Below are positions 1 to 5,083 of a DNA stretch of 5,305 nucleotides, one piece after another. Under the pieces are notes generated by a model, which saw only the letters and a list, made by a program, of their open reading frames with translations, had not been told where the DNA came from and ran no database searches. Position 1 is the stretch's first letter, and each line of letters begins with the position of its first letter. A program made the position numbers and the translations under genes. Source of the stretch: Treponema sp. (GTDB taxonomy: Bacteria > Spirochaetota > Spirochaetia > Treponematales > Breznakiellaceae); assembly GCA_031278025.1 (NCBI GenBank), contig JAITLF010000343.1, positions 1 to 5,305 on the forward strand, written 5' to 3'.

Positions 1-60
1 ATTTGGCCTGTACGGCCACCGTTGGCTTTGTTCAATAGAGGAGGGACGGCCCCTGCCCCC

Positions 61-207
61 GGTCTGCGGACGCGGGAAGCGGGTCCGGCAACGCCTGCCC
101 CAGGTCTGTAGGCGCGGGAAGCGGGTCTGGCAGCGCCGGGCCCCGGTCTGCGGAGGCGGGAAAAGGGGCCGGCAACGCCGGGCCCAGGTCTGCGGAGGCG
201 GGAGAGA
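61..207. repeat. GC-rich 42-bp tandem units (double 21-mers)
   Basis: Three 42-bp units start with GGTCTG at 61, 103 and 145, followed by a 21-bp half unit at 187 that leads into the palindromic array. A degraded piece of the same unit precedes them at about 41-60. Each 42-mer is two heptads on the minus strand (14 residues, for example DRGPALP plus DPLPAPT). The GTCTG start and 21-bp phase are shared with the neighbouring array, so the two arrays are related. Confidence 0.85.
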
Positions 208-208
208 G

Positions 209-418
209 GTCTGGAACTTCTAGACTCAAGTCTGGAACTTCTAGACTCAAGTCTGGAAGTTCTAGACTCAAGTCTGGAGGTTCTAGACTCAAGTCTGGAA
301 GTTCTAGACTCAAGTCTGGAGGTTCTAGACTCAAGTCTGGAAGTTCTAGACTTAAGTCTGGAGGTTCTAGACTTAAGTCTGGAGGTTCTAGACTCAAGTC
401 TGGAGGTTCTAGACTCAA
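209..418. repeat. ten near-identical 21-bp palindromic units
   Basis: Units start at 209, 230, 251 and every 21 bases to 398. Each contains AGTCTGGARGTTCTAGACT or a near variant, an imperfect dyad centred on one base. Successive units are joined by AGACTCAAGTCT, itself a near palindrome, and perfectly so as AGACTTAAGTCT at 348-359 and 369-380. Variation is confined to a few positions (GGAAC, GGAAG or GGAGG; CTCAA or CTTAA). The next copy begins at 419 but diverges into a GC-rich sequence after GTCTG. The minus strand encodes DLSLE(P/L/V)P. Confidence 0.97.
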
Positions 419-484
419 GTCTGCGGAGGAGGGAAGTGGGTCTGGGATCAAGAAACCTGGGTCTGCGCACCGCGTAGACTCCTC

Positions 485-757
485 CGCGATGCGCGCAGGC
501 GCCTGCGCGGACGCGGGAGGCTCCTACGCGGGCGCGGGAGGTTCCTACGCGGACGCGGGAGGCGCCTCTGCGGGTGCGGGAGGCTCCTACGCGGGTACGG
601 GAGGCTCCTACGCGGGTACGGGAGGCTCCTACGCGGGTGCGGGAGGCTCTTCCGCAGGCGCGGGAGAGGGGGCTGCGGATGCGGGAGGCTCTTCCGCAGG
701 CGCGGGAGGCTCCTGCGCGGGTGCGGGAGAGGGGGCCGCAGACGCGGGCGGCTCCTG
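485..757. repeat. GC-rich 21-bp tandem array, 13 units
   Basis: Thirteen 21-bp units read on the minus strand as heptads of the form x(E/P/A)P(P/S)A(P/S)A. They start (5' base on the minus strand) at 757, 736, 715 and so on down to 505. Position-1 codons in order give Q, A, Q, E, A, E, stop, stop, stop, E, stop, stop, Q. Units are GC-rich and contain GGAG-G-CTCC dyads. The first six are the C-terminal tail of the methyltransferase and the rest lie past its stop. Less regular Ala/Pro codons continue up to about 830. Confidence 0.85.
524..631 (-). other. five in-frame amber codons in one phase of the 21-bp array
   Basis: In the methyltransferase frame TAG occurs at 629-631, 608-610, 587-589, 545-547 and 524-526, spaced 21, 21, 42 and 21 bases. 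All are at heptad position 1, where other units have CAG (755-757, 713-715, 503-505), GAG or Ala codons. No TAA or TGA appears in this frame from 631 down to the TGA at 32-34. One CAG to TAG transition followed by unit duplication would explain the pattern. Confidence 0.85.
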
Positions 758-2236
758 CGCGGGTGCGGGAGACGCGGGCGCGGGAGAGGGGGCTGCGGGC
801 GCGGGCGGCGCTTGCGCGGGCGCGGGAGCTCCGCCATCAATCCGGCTGTACAGCCGCGCCCTGAATCCGTTGCGCCTGACATCGCCGCGGCGGGTAAACC
901 CCTGGGGTTTGCGCCGGTCAAACCGTTCCGCGCCGGAGGCGGAGAGCGCCGCTATCAGGAAACCCCCCGGCATCAGCAGCTCCGCCAGGGCCGCCCACCA
1001 TGCGTCCAGCCGTTCCGTACCCCCGGCGTGCGGAAGGATTTCAGGGAAGAAGGCGATAAGCCGGTACGGGCCAAAAGCGGCCAGGGCCGCCTGATCCAGG
1101 GCCGGGTCAACCGCCGGGAGCAGCCGTATCTCCGTCTCGCCGCACGCGCGAAGCGTGTTGTAACGGGCCGCTTCCAGGGATAGGATATTCCGCCCGGAAA
1201 AGACCCAGCGCCCAACCGGCGCCGGGCCGCCCTCCAACTTCGCGGCGGCCTGCCCCTTCGGGGCCTGCCCCTTCGAGGCCTGCCTCTCCGAGGCCTGCCT
1301 CTTCGAGGCCAGCCATACCGGGAAATGCCCCTGATCCGGCTCGAACACGAGGACCGGGGTGAGCATCCCGCAGAAGGATGTTCCCGCTTCTTCCGCTTCT
1401 TCCGCCTCCTCCGCTTCTTCCGCCTCCTCCGCTTCTTCCGCCGGAACATGCCGCTCCGTCCTTCGCTCCAAATTACTCAACAGCTTTACCGCCGTCTGAA
1501 CGGCTCCGCTGGGGGTATCGAAATCAGCCACCCCATGAAACGCGTCAAGGTGATACGAAACCGTTTCCAGGGTATAGTCCGCGGAACACCGAAAGTACGC
1601 CGGCCATTTTTGTCGGAAAGAAGCGCGCGCCCATCGGTCTATCCGGTCCGAACCGCCGGCTGGGGGTTGGTCCGCCGGATGCTCCCCCCGCCGGTACATG
1701 AAGACCCTATGCTCCCGGCCCTGTTCCTCGTATACCAGGGGAAGCCGCAATTCGGCGATTCGGGAGCGGAAGAGGCTTGCCAGGGGGCTTACCACCACTA
1801 TCATCGCCTGGCCGCCGGCGCTCAGGAGGGCCGCCGACCGGGAAACAAAGTCCCGCAGTACCGGCTTGCCGGTTTTTGCCGGGACATTGGACAGGATAAG
1901 GTCCCAGCCTCCGTCCGGCGGGCCGGCCAGCAGCGGCTCGGTGCGGGCGGCCAGCAGCGCGGGGGAAACGCCGTTCAGGGCCGCGTTGTAGCGGGTGAAT
2001 ACACGGGCAAGCTCGTCCCGGTCCTGGGCCCGCACCCGGCCATCCCAGCCGGCCTGGCCCGCGCCCGCGGCCAGAAGAGCGCGGGCGGCGCAGATCCCCA
2101 GGATCCCGGTCCCGGAGCCCGCGTCAAGAACGGAACGGGGCAGGGGCTGTCCTGCAGCCAGGGTTTCGTCAATCTTCCGCGAAAAAGCCTTGAGCAAAAG
2201 CAGCGTCCCTGAGTCCGGGCCCGCGGAACTAAACAA
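629..2236 (-). CDS. two-domain SAM-dependent methyltransferase-like protein with Pro/Ala-rich tail
   Basis: A 535-residue protein as counted from TTG 2236, which has no ribosome binding site and is probably not the true start (see the extension at 2237-2313). The first half is a class I Rossmann methyltransferase: FSSAGPDSGT (2-11), SAM motif I VLDAGSGTG (36-44), an acidic D72 for motif II, and NVPA (117-120) where RsmC/RlmG-type rRNA guanine methyltransferases carry NPP(F/Y). The second half looks like a degenerate copy: HGVADFDTPSGA (234-245), VFEPDQGHF (297-305), SLEAARYN (353-360), LIAFFPE (393-399) and MPGGFLIA (422-429). It is interrupted by (AEE)n at about 266-283 and by KGQA-type repeats at 312-330. 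The tail after about residue 469 is Pro/Ala/Glu heptads ending at TAG 629-631, inside a repeat array that continues in frame. RNA methylation is inferred from motifs; the substrate is unknown. It follows efp on the same strand. Confidence 0.75.
   Translation of the reverse strand: MFSSAGPDSGTLLLLKAFSRKIDETLAAGQPLPRSVLDAGSGTGILGICAARALLAAGAGQAGWDGRVRAQDRDELARVFTRYNAALNGVSPALLAARTEPLLAGPPDGGWDLILSNVPAKTGKPVLRDFVSRSAALLSAGGQAMIVVVSPLASLFRSRIAELRLPLVYEEQGREHRVFMYRRGEHPADQPPAGGSDRIDRWARASFRQKWPAYFRCSADYTLETVSYHLDAFHGVADFDTPSGAVQTAVKLLSNLERRTERHVPAEEAEEAEEAEEAEEAEEAGTSFCGMLTPVLVFEPDQGHFPVWLASKRQASERQASKGQAPKGQAAAKLEGGPAPVGRWVFSGRNILSLEAARYNTLRACGETEIRLLPAVDPALDQAALAAFGPYRLIAFFPEILPHAGGTERLDAWWAALAELLMPGGFLIAALSASGAERFDRRKPQGFTRRGDVRRNGFRARLYSRIDGGAPAPAQAPPAPAAPSPAPASPAPAQEPPASAAPSPAPAQEPPAPAEEPPASAAPSPAPAEEPPAPA
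1247..1306. repeat. four 15-bp tandem units inside the methyltransferase
   Basis: Units start at 1247, 1262, 1277 and 1292. Each begins GGCCTGCC followed by a C/T-rich stretch and TTCG or TCCG. On the minus strand they encode five-residue units of the type SKRQA/SERQA/SKGQA/PKGQA (residues about 311-330), a basic Gln-rich linker. Neighbouring units pair as GCCTC-TTC-GAGGC stems. The insert falls between the motif I-like and motif II-like segments of the second methyltransferase half. Confidence 0.85.
1388..1441. repeat. (AEE)n-coding triplet-register repeat inside the methyltransferase
   Basis: A run of 9-mers alternating CTTCTTCCG and CCTCCTCCG on the plus strand, encoding six Ala-Glu-Glu units on the minus strand (residues about 266-283). 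It is a highly acidic segment, probably a helical or flexible linker, between the degenerate domain's N-terminal part and its motif I-like sequence. The alternation of Ts and Cs gives an 18-bp higher-order period, a sign of expansion by slippage. Confidence 0.85.
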
Positions 2237-2313
2237 GCCGTGGGACAGCGCGAAGTTAAATTCAATACCCCGGAACTTAAAAGAAACGGATTTATGGGAA
2301 TAGGCAGCTATGC
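2237..2313 (-). other. probable coding extension of the methyltransferase without a standard start codon
   Basis: The methyltransferase frame stays open upstream of TTG 2236 as far as a stop at 2378-2380 and reads YSHKSVSFKFRGIEFNFALS before HGLFSS. Two amphipathic strands leading to a GxFS motif are typical of RsmC/RlmG-type methyltransferases, and the second half of this protein repeats the pattern (HGVADFD at 234-240). The stretch therefore looks translated. It contains no ATG, GTG or TTG; the only near-cognate candidates are ATT at 2264-2266, ATA at 2309-2311, and CTG at 2246-2248 or 2324-2326. None has a good ribosome binding site. Confidence 0.5.
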
Positions 2314-2336
2314 GGGGAGAAACCAGAGGAAGCGGG

Positions 2337-2353
2337 CAGCCCGGCGCGGGCCG
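2337..2353. other. hairpin just after the efp stop
   Basis: CAGCCCG-GCG-CGGGCCG on the plus strand folds with a seven-pair stem (one pair is a mismatch or G·U wobble, depending on strand) and a three-base loop. It lies 17 bases past the efp stop. There is no T run after it on the minus strand, so it is at best a partial attenuator or an mRNA-end structure rather than a clear terminator. Confidence 0.4.
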
Positions 2354-2369
2354 GAGGGGGCCTTGCTGT

Positions 2370-2933
2370 TTAGCCGTTTACCCGCTCCACGTATTCGTTT
2401 GTTTCGGTGTTGACGAGGATGCGTTCACCTTGTTTGATGAACAGGGGAACCCGGACGGTTAAACCTGTTTCGGTAACAACCGGCTTGGTGGCCCCCGAAA
2501 CGGTGTCGCCCTTTACATAGTTTTCCGACTCGGCGACGGTGAACACCACCTTATAGGGGATCTTGATGTCGATGACCCTGCCTTCCCAAATGGTCAGTTC
2601 GTAGGAGTCTCCGTCTTTCAGGTAATATTTTTTTTCTTCCATCTCGGCAACAGGCACTTCGTACTGATCATAGGTTTCGTTGTCCATGAAGTGAAAGTTG
2701 TCCTGATCCGCATACTGGTATTGGCAGGTATGGGTATCCACCGTGGCATCTTCAACTTCCTGCTGGGTGGGAATGGTCAAGGCTAACACCGAGCCGTCTT
2801 TGATACTCTTCATTTTAATCCGGGCAATGGCGGTTCCTTTTCCGGGGGTGTGAAATTCCCGTTCTATCACCAGATACGGCTGTCCTTTCTGAAGCAGGCA
2901 GCTTCCTTTAACAATATCTCCGCCTCGTATCAT
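2370..2933 (-). CDS. efp: translation elongation factor P
   Basis: A 187-residue cytoplasmic translation factor of the normal full length for the family. EF-P binds between the ribosomal P and E sites and helps peptide bond formation at proline runs. Three domains are visible: an N-terminal KOW-like domain (about 1-63) with the loop PGKG and Lys32, which matches the lysine post-translationally modified in many bacteria; a middle OB domain (about 64-127); and a C-terminal OB domain (about 128-187) containing the family signature (150-169, KPVV, then GLTVRVP, ending IKQG). The start is ATG at 2933 with a clear ribosome binding site; the stop is TAA at 2370-2372. The sequence closely resembles treponemal EF-P and is the main taxonomic clue here. 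It lies downstream of GH57 and upstream of the methyltransferase-like gene, all in one direction. The modifying enzyme is not in the window. Confidence 0.97.
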   Translation of the reverse strand: MIRGGDIVKGSCLLQKGQPYLVIEREFHTPGKGTAIARIKMKSIKDGSVLALTIPTQQEVEDATVDTHTCQYQYADQDNFHFMDNETYDQYEVPVAEMEEKKYYLKDGDSYELTIWEGRVIDIKIPYKVVFTVAESENYVKGDTVSGATKPVVTETGLTVRVPLFIKQGERILVNTETNEYVERVNG

Positions 2934-2939
2934 GCAATT

Positions 2940-2946
2940 CCTCTCT
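2940..2946 (-). promoter_or_regulatory. ribosome binding site of efp
   Basis: AGAGAGG on the minus strand ends six bases before the ATG at 2933. It is a good Shine-Dalgarno match at normal spacing and fixes the efp start. The two other coding regions in the window have no comparable site. Confidence 0.75.
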
Positions 2947-2996
2947 ATAAAATGATTTATTTAAAATGATTTATTTGATGTATGTTCCCAAGTATA
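2945..2996 (-). promoter_or_regulatory. likely promoter region of efp (boxes not resolved)
   Basis: The 84-base gap between GH57 and efp turns sharply AT-rich here. On the minus strand TATACT (2991-2996) resembles a -10 box but has no matching -35. TTGGGA (2986-2991) resembles a -35, but the best hexamer 17 bases on, CATTTT (2963-2968), is poor. Composition and position suggest that efp has its own promoter, although readthrough from GH57 is also possible. Confidence 0.3.
2949..2976. repeat. tandem perfect duplication of an AT-rich 14-mer
   Basis: AAAATGATTTATTT occurs twice back to back on the plus strand (2949-2962 and 2963-2976) in the gap before efp. It is the most AT-rich spot in the window. 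It would lie in the promoter or 5' untranslated region of efp, either as an UP-like or spacer element or as a recent slippage duplication. Confidence 0.8.
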
Positions 2997-3017
2997 CCGG
3001 AAACAGCGCGTGTCCGG

Positions 3018-4967
3018 CTACTGGGGGGAGAGTTTCAGCCGGTATTCGGCGGTCCAGGAGGCTTCCTCCTTCAGGTGGACCGCCGTTACCGGGAGGACGC
3101 AGGTTGACTGGTAAAGCGGGACGTCCTTGCCGTCAATGGGGCAGGCAACCCGGATAGGCTGCATGCAAGCGCTAAAGTTCCGGTCCGATTCCAGGGTAAG
3201 GATCACCTCATTTTTAAGGTCCCTGAATTCAACGCCGGCGGTGTCCGGTATGGTTCCTTCGGCATGGGGGAGGGCGTTTTTCGCCTCGCCGCCCGGCTTC
3301 AGGATGCGCTGGTAACTATCTCCCGCTCCGGGAAAGGACAGCTCTAAACGGGGAATAAAGTTGAACGCCGTCTCTTTGCCGCCCCGGTTCGCCAGGGTGT
3401 ATATGACCGAAAGGGTGTCTTTGTCGAGATGATAGGTCTTCTCAATCTCCACGGAACCCAGGGGCAGGCTCGTATTGGGAGCAAGGCGGAAACAGGCTTT
3501 CCTATGGGTCTTGTCCACTTCGCGGACTTCGTAGCGCTCAAGAACGCAGCACCGGACCGGGAAGCCGGGCCGGCTGTCCGCCGCCAGGGCATCGGGAGGA
3601 ACCTCAAGGGGCGCCAGAAAGTCGGCGAAACCGGCCCTGAAACGGTCGGAAGCGGCGTCTTTTTCCGGTATTTCCAGGGTGTCAAGGTAATTCCATGTCT
3701 TAGGCAGATAATCAAACTCAAAAATCCCGGCGCCCAGGGTTTTTATATAGCAGTTGATGTACTCGCCCTGGAACAGGTATTCATCCTCCCCGTCAAGATC
3801 AAAATCCAGCGTCATAAGCGAGGGGATAAAGACGCCCTTTTCACGGGTGATCTTCTCGGCCCCCAGCAGGGACCGGTAGGCGGCGTTCCTGGTCGTGTTC
3901 CGGTATATCCCGCCCCCCGGCCTCCGGTAGAAGGAATCCAGCCCTTGCGCTTTCCACAGGGATTCCCGTGCGTCGCGTTTACGGGACTTATCCCCCCGCA
4001 GTTGATTGATGAGGACATGGATGAACATCATCTTGGCATAGAGGCGGTTCGCTTCGGGATAGGTAATGAGGAATTGCCGGGGGGACCCCTCAATGTGGGG
4101 CCTGCCGTCTTCGCCGGGCGAATCCCCTCCCGGTTCCCCCTCAAAGGAATCGGGAAAATAGGCCCTGGTCAGTCCCTGCCGGTTCTTATAGAGCTTTCCG
4201 GGAGTATTGAAGTCCGCGAAACATTCGCAGGCGGAAAGCTCCTCAAAAAGGCGAAACAGGCCCTCTTCGATTTCCTGAACATTCCCGCATTGCGGCGCCC
4301 ATTGCTCAGGAAACACCGAAACAACCCGCCTTCCGCCTGGGGGAATCTCCCGGGCCAGGTGTTCCACCGCCTGGGTCAGCTTCCCCGGGGTAAAATCCCT
4401 GGTTAGCCGGCTGGAAATGGGGAACACCGTGATAATTTTACCCTGATCCTCCGTGATGTGGGGGGTATACAGGGCTTCGCCGGACAATCCCGCCTGGACA
4501 AACTGTTCCTCCCGGAGAAAGGTATACCCCATACCGGAGCTATGCAGAACCCCCGTAAGGCTCTGATCCCAGGCAAGGGCGGGCAGCCAGCACCCCTGCG
4601 GGCGCTTGCCGAATTCTTTCCTGATGTAGGTCGTCATAAGCTCAATCTGGCCGAGTTTATCCGTTAAAGGCAGCAACGGCAGCAGAGGTTCATAAAACGC
4701 GCCCCCCAGCAATTCCACCTGTTTCCGGGAGACAAGGTCCTCCACGAGGGCGAGATATTCTGAATGAGCCTTGTCGAGCCACTGAAGCAAGAAACCGGAA
4801 TGGTATAAAACTGCCTGTACCGCGGGAAATTTATTTAATGCCGTAATAAAGGGTTTCAATTTTTTCAGATAAACGCGCTCTAATTCATCATCCCCCATCC
4901 CGTAGGGAATATGATTATGGGAACCGATGATCAGCGTCAGAGGGGCACTCATTTTAGCTATTGACAT
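3018..4967 (-). CDS. GH57 4-alpha-glucanotransferase/alpha-amylase-like protein, probably catalytically altered
   Basis: A 649-residue protein with no signal peptide, so probably cytoplasmic. Its layout matches glycoside hydrolase family 57 of the Thermococcus 4-alpha-glucanotransferase type: an N-terminal barrel with HNH (17-19), QVELLGG (83-89) and the YEP that follows; a DUF1925-like middle (about 297-372, PEANRLY and LWKAQG); and a DUF1926-like beta-rich C-terminal domain (about 378-645). Length is normal for the type. Working enzymes act on alpha-1,4-glucans such as glycogen. Here motif 3, remembered as WLTERVW with the nucleophile Glu, reads WLPALAW (127-133), placing Ala130 at that position. 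The acid/base region (about 215-225, VVSVFPEQWAP) lacks the usual HDDGEKFG, and the middle domain has DSFYRR where YWH is usual. Start: ATG at 4967 has only a weak AAG upstream; Met6 (4952) is the alternative. Stop TAG at 3018-3020. The fold assignment is firm; loss of activity is inferred. Confidence 0.85.
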   Translation of the reverse strand: MSIAKMSAPLTLIIGSHNHIPYGMGDDELERVYLKKLKPFITALNKFPAVQAVLYHSGFLLQWLDKAHSEYLALVEDLVSRKQVELLGGAFYEPLLPLLPLTDKLGQIELMTTYIRKEFGKRPQGCWLPALAWDQSLTGVLHSSGMGYTFLREEQFVQAGLSGEALYTPHITEDQGKIITVFPISSRLTRDFTPGKLTQAVEHLAREIPPGGRRVVSVFPEQWAPQCGNVQEIEEGLFRLFEELSACECFADFNTPGKLYKNRQGLTRAYFPDSFEGEPGGDSPGEDGRPHIEGSPRQFLITYPEANRLYAKMMFIHVLINQLRGDKSRKRDARESLWKAQGLDSFYRRPGGGIYRNTTRNAAYRSLLGAEKITREKGVFIPSLMTLDFDLDGEDEYLFQGEYINCYIKTLGAGIFEFDYLPKTWNYLDTLEIPEKDAASDRFRAGFADFLAPLEVPPDALAADSRPGFPVRCCVLERYEVREVDKTHRKACFRLAPNTSLPLGSVEIEKTYHLDKDTLSVIYTLANRGGKETAFNFIPRLELSFPGAGDSYQRILKPGGEAKNALPHAEGTIPDTAGVEFRDLKNEVILTLESDRNFSACMQPIRVACPIDGKDVPLYQSTCVLPVTAVHLKEEASWTAEYRLKLSPQ

Positions 4968-4973
4968 ATTCTT

Positions 4974-5007
4974 AGTTTCGACTCTTTTAGGGTTCAGTTT
5001 TAGACTC
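4974..5007. promoter_or_regulatory. imperfect direct repeat just upstream of the GH57 gene
   Basis: On the plus strand AGTTTCGACTC (4974-4984) and AGTTTTAGACTC (4996-5007) repeat with starts 22 bases apart, close to two helical turns. They lie immediately upstream of the GH57 start codon, where an operator could sit. No convincing -35/-10 pair was found near them. This may be chance in a short AT-rich stretch. Confidence 0.2.
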
Positions 5008-5062
5008 CATTTACCAATAACGGAGGGTTCGAAGGGAAAGTTCCGGGAGTATCCCCAAAAGT

Positions 5063-5083
5063 TTTAAGGGGGAATGTCCCCTT
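5063..5083 (-). terminator. possible weak intrinsic terminator
   Basis: Read on the minus strand, a stem AAGGGG/CCCCTT is followed by AAAACTTTT. The T run is short and displaced from the stem by several bases. If real, it would end transcription from the upstream gene (stop at 5241) ahead of GH57. The stem also belongs to the hairpin cluster, so this is only one reading of it. Confidence 0.2.

Larger units (their letters stand above)
32..484 (-). pseudogene. in-frame Pro-rich heptad continuation of the methyltransferase tail
   Basis: This is the methyltransferase frame after its last amber codon and the final GC-rich unit. It stays open to TGA at 32-34 and keeps the 21-bp register: EESTRCA, DPGFLIP, DPLPSSA, ten copies of DLSLE(P/L/V)P, DLSPASA, then six heptads based on D(L/R)G(P/Q)ALP and DPLPASA, ending DRGQGPSLLY. 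A TTG at 449-451 could give a separate 139-residue protein, but it has no ribosome binding site and lies mid-register. I see no known domain: the sequence would be unfolded, acidic and Pro-rich, resembling a spacer or surface-like repeat. Most likely it is the lost or readthrough-dependent C-terminus of the gene upstream. It could also be non-coding repeat DNA, because a 21-bp unit keeps any stop-free frame open. Confidence 0.45.

Noticed and set aside
4..18. TGGCC/GGCCA stem-loop after the TGA at 32-34, considered as a terminator
   Set aside because: Only five pairs and no T run after it on the minus strand.
61..757. CRISPR array
   Set aside because: The 21-bp units are contiguous with no unique spacers, and they code in one frame.
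448..921. Minus-strand frame reading Arg/Pro repeats (PRRSLP-like), free of stops where the methyltransferase frame has ambers
   Set aside because: Considered as a frameshifted true C-terminus, but no slippery site was seen, its start has no ribosome binding site, and it ends by 448 without crossing the DLSLE array. The heptad phase there fits the methyltransferase frame.
489..1094. Plus-strand frame reading Gly/Ala/Tyr-rich repeats (GGSYAGAG-like)
   Set aside because: A 21-bp GC-rich unit keeps several frames open. This one only mirrors the Pro/Ala-rich heptads and then runs into the antisense of the methyltransferase.
1325..2212. Plus-strand open frame of 295 codons opposite the methyltransferase
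   Set aside because: It lies antisense to a gene with clear SAM motifs, has Arg/Gly-rich composition typical of the shadow of a GC-rich gene, and shows no recognisable domain.
2366..2380. Programmed frameshift from the end of efp into the methyltransferase frame
   Set aside because: The two frames overlap by only a few bases before the efp stop and there is no slippery heptamer; a fusion would also burden a conserved translation factor.
2997..3017. CCGG-bounded inverted repeat at the GH57 stop, considered as a terminator
   Set aside because: The stem is short with a large or bulged loop and no T run follows on the minus strand.
3429..4406. Plus-strand open frame of 325 codons opposite GH57
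   Set aside because: It is the antisense shadow of a well-supported GH57 gene, with no domain signature.
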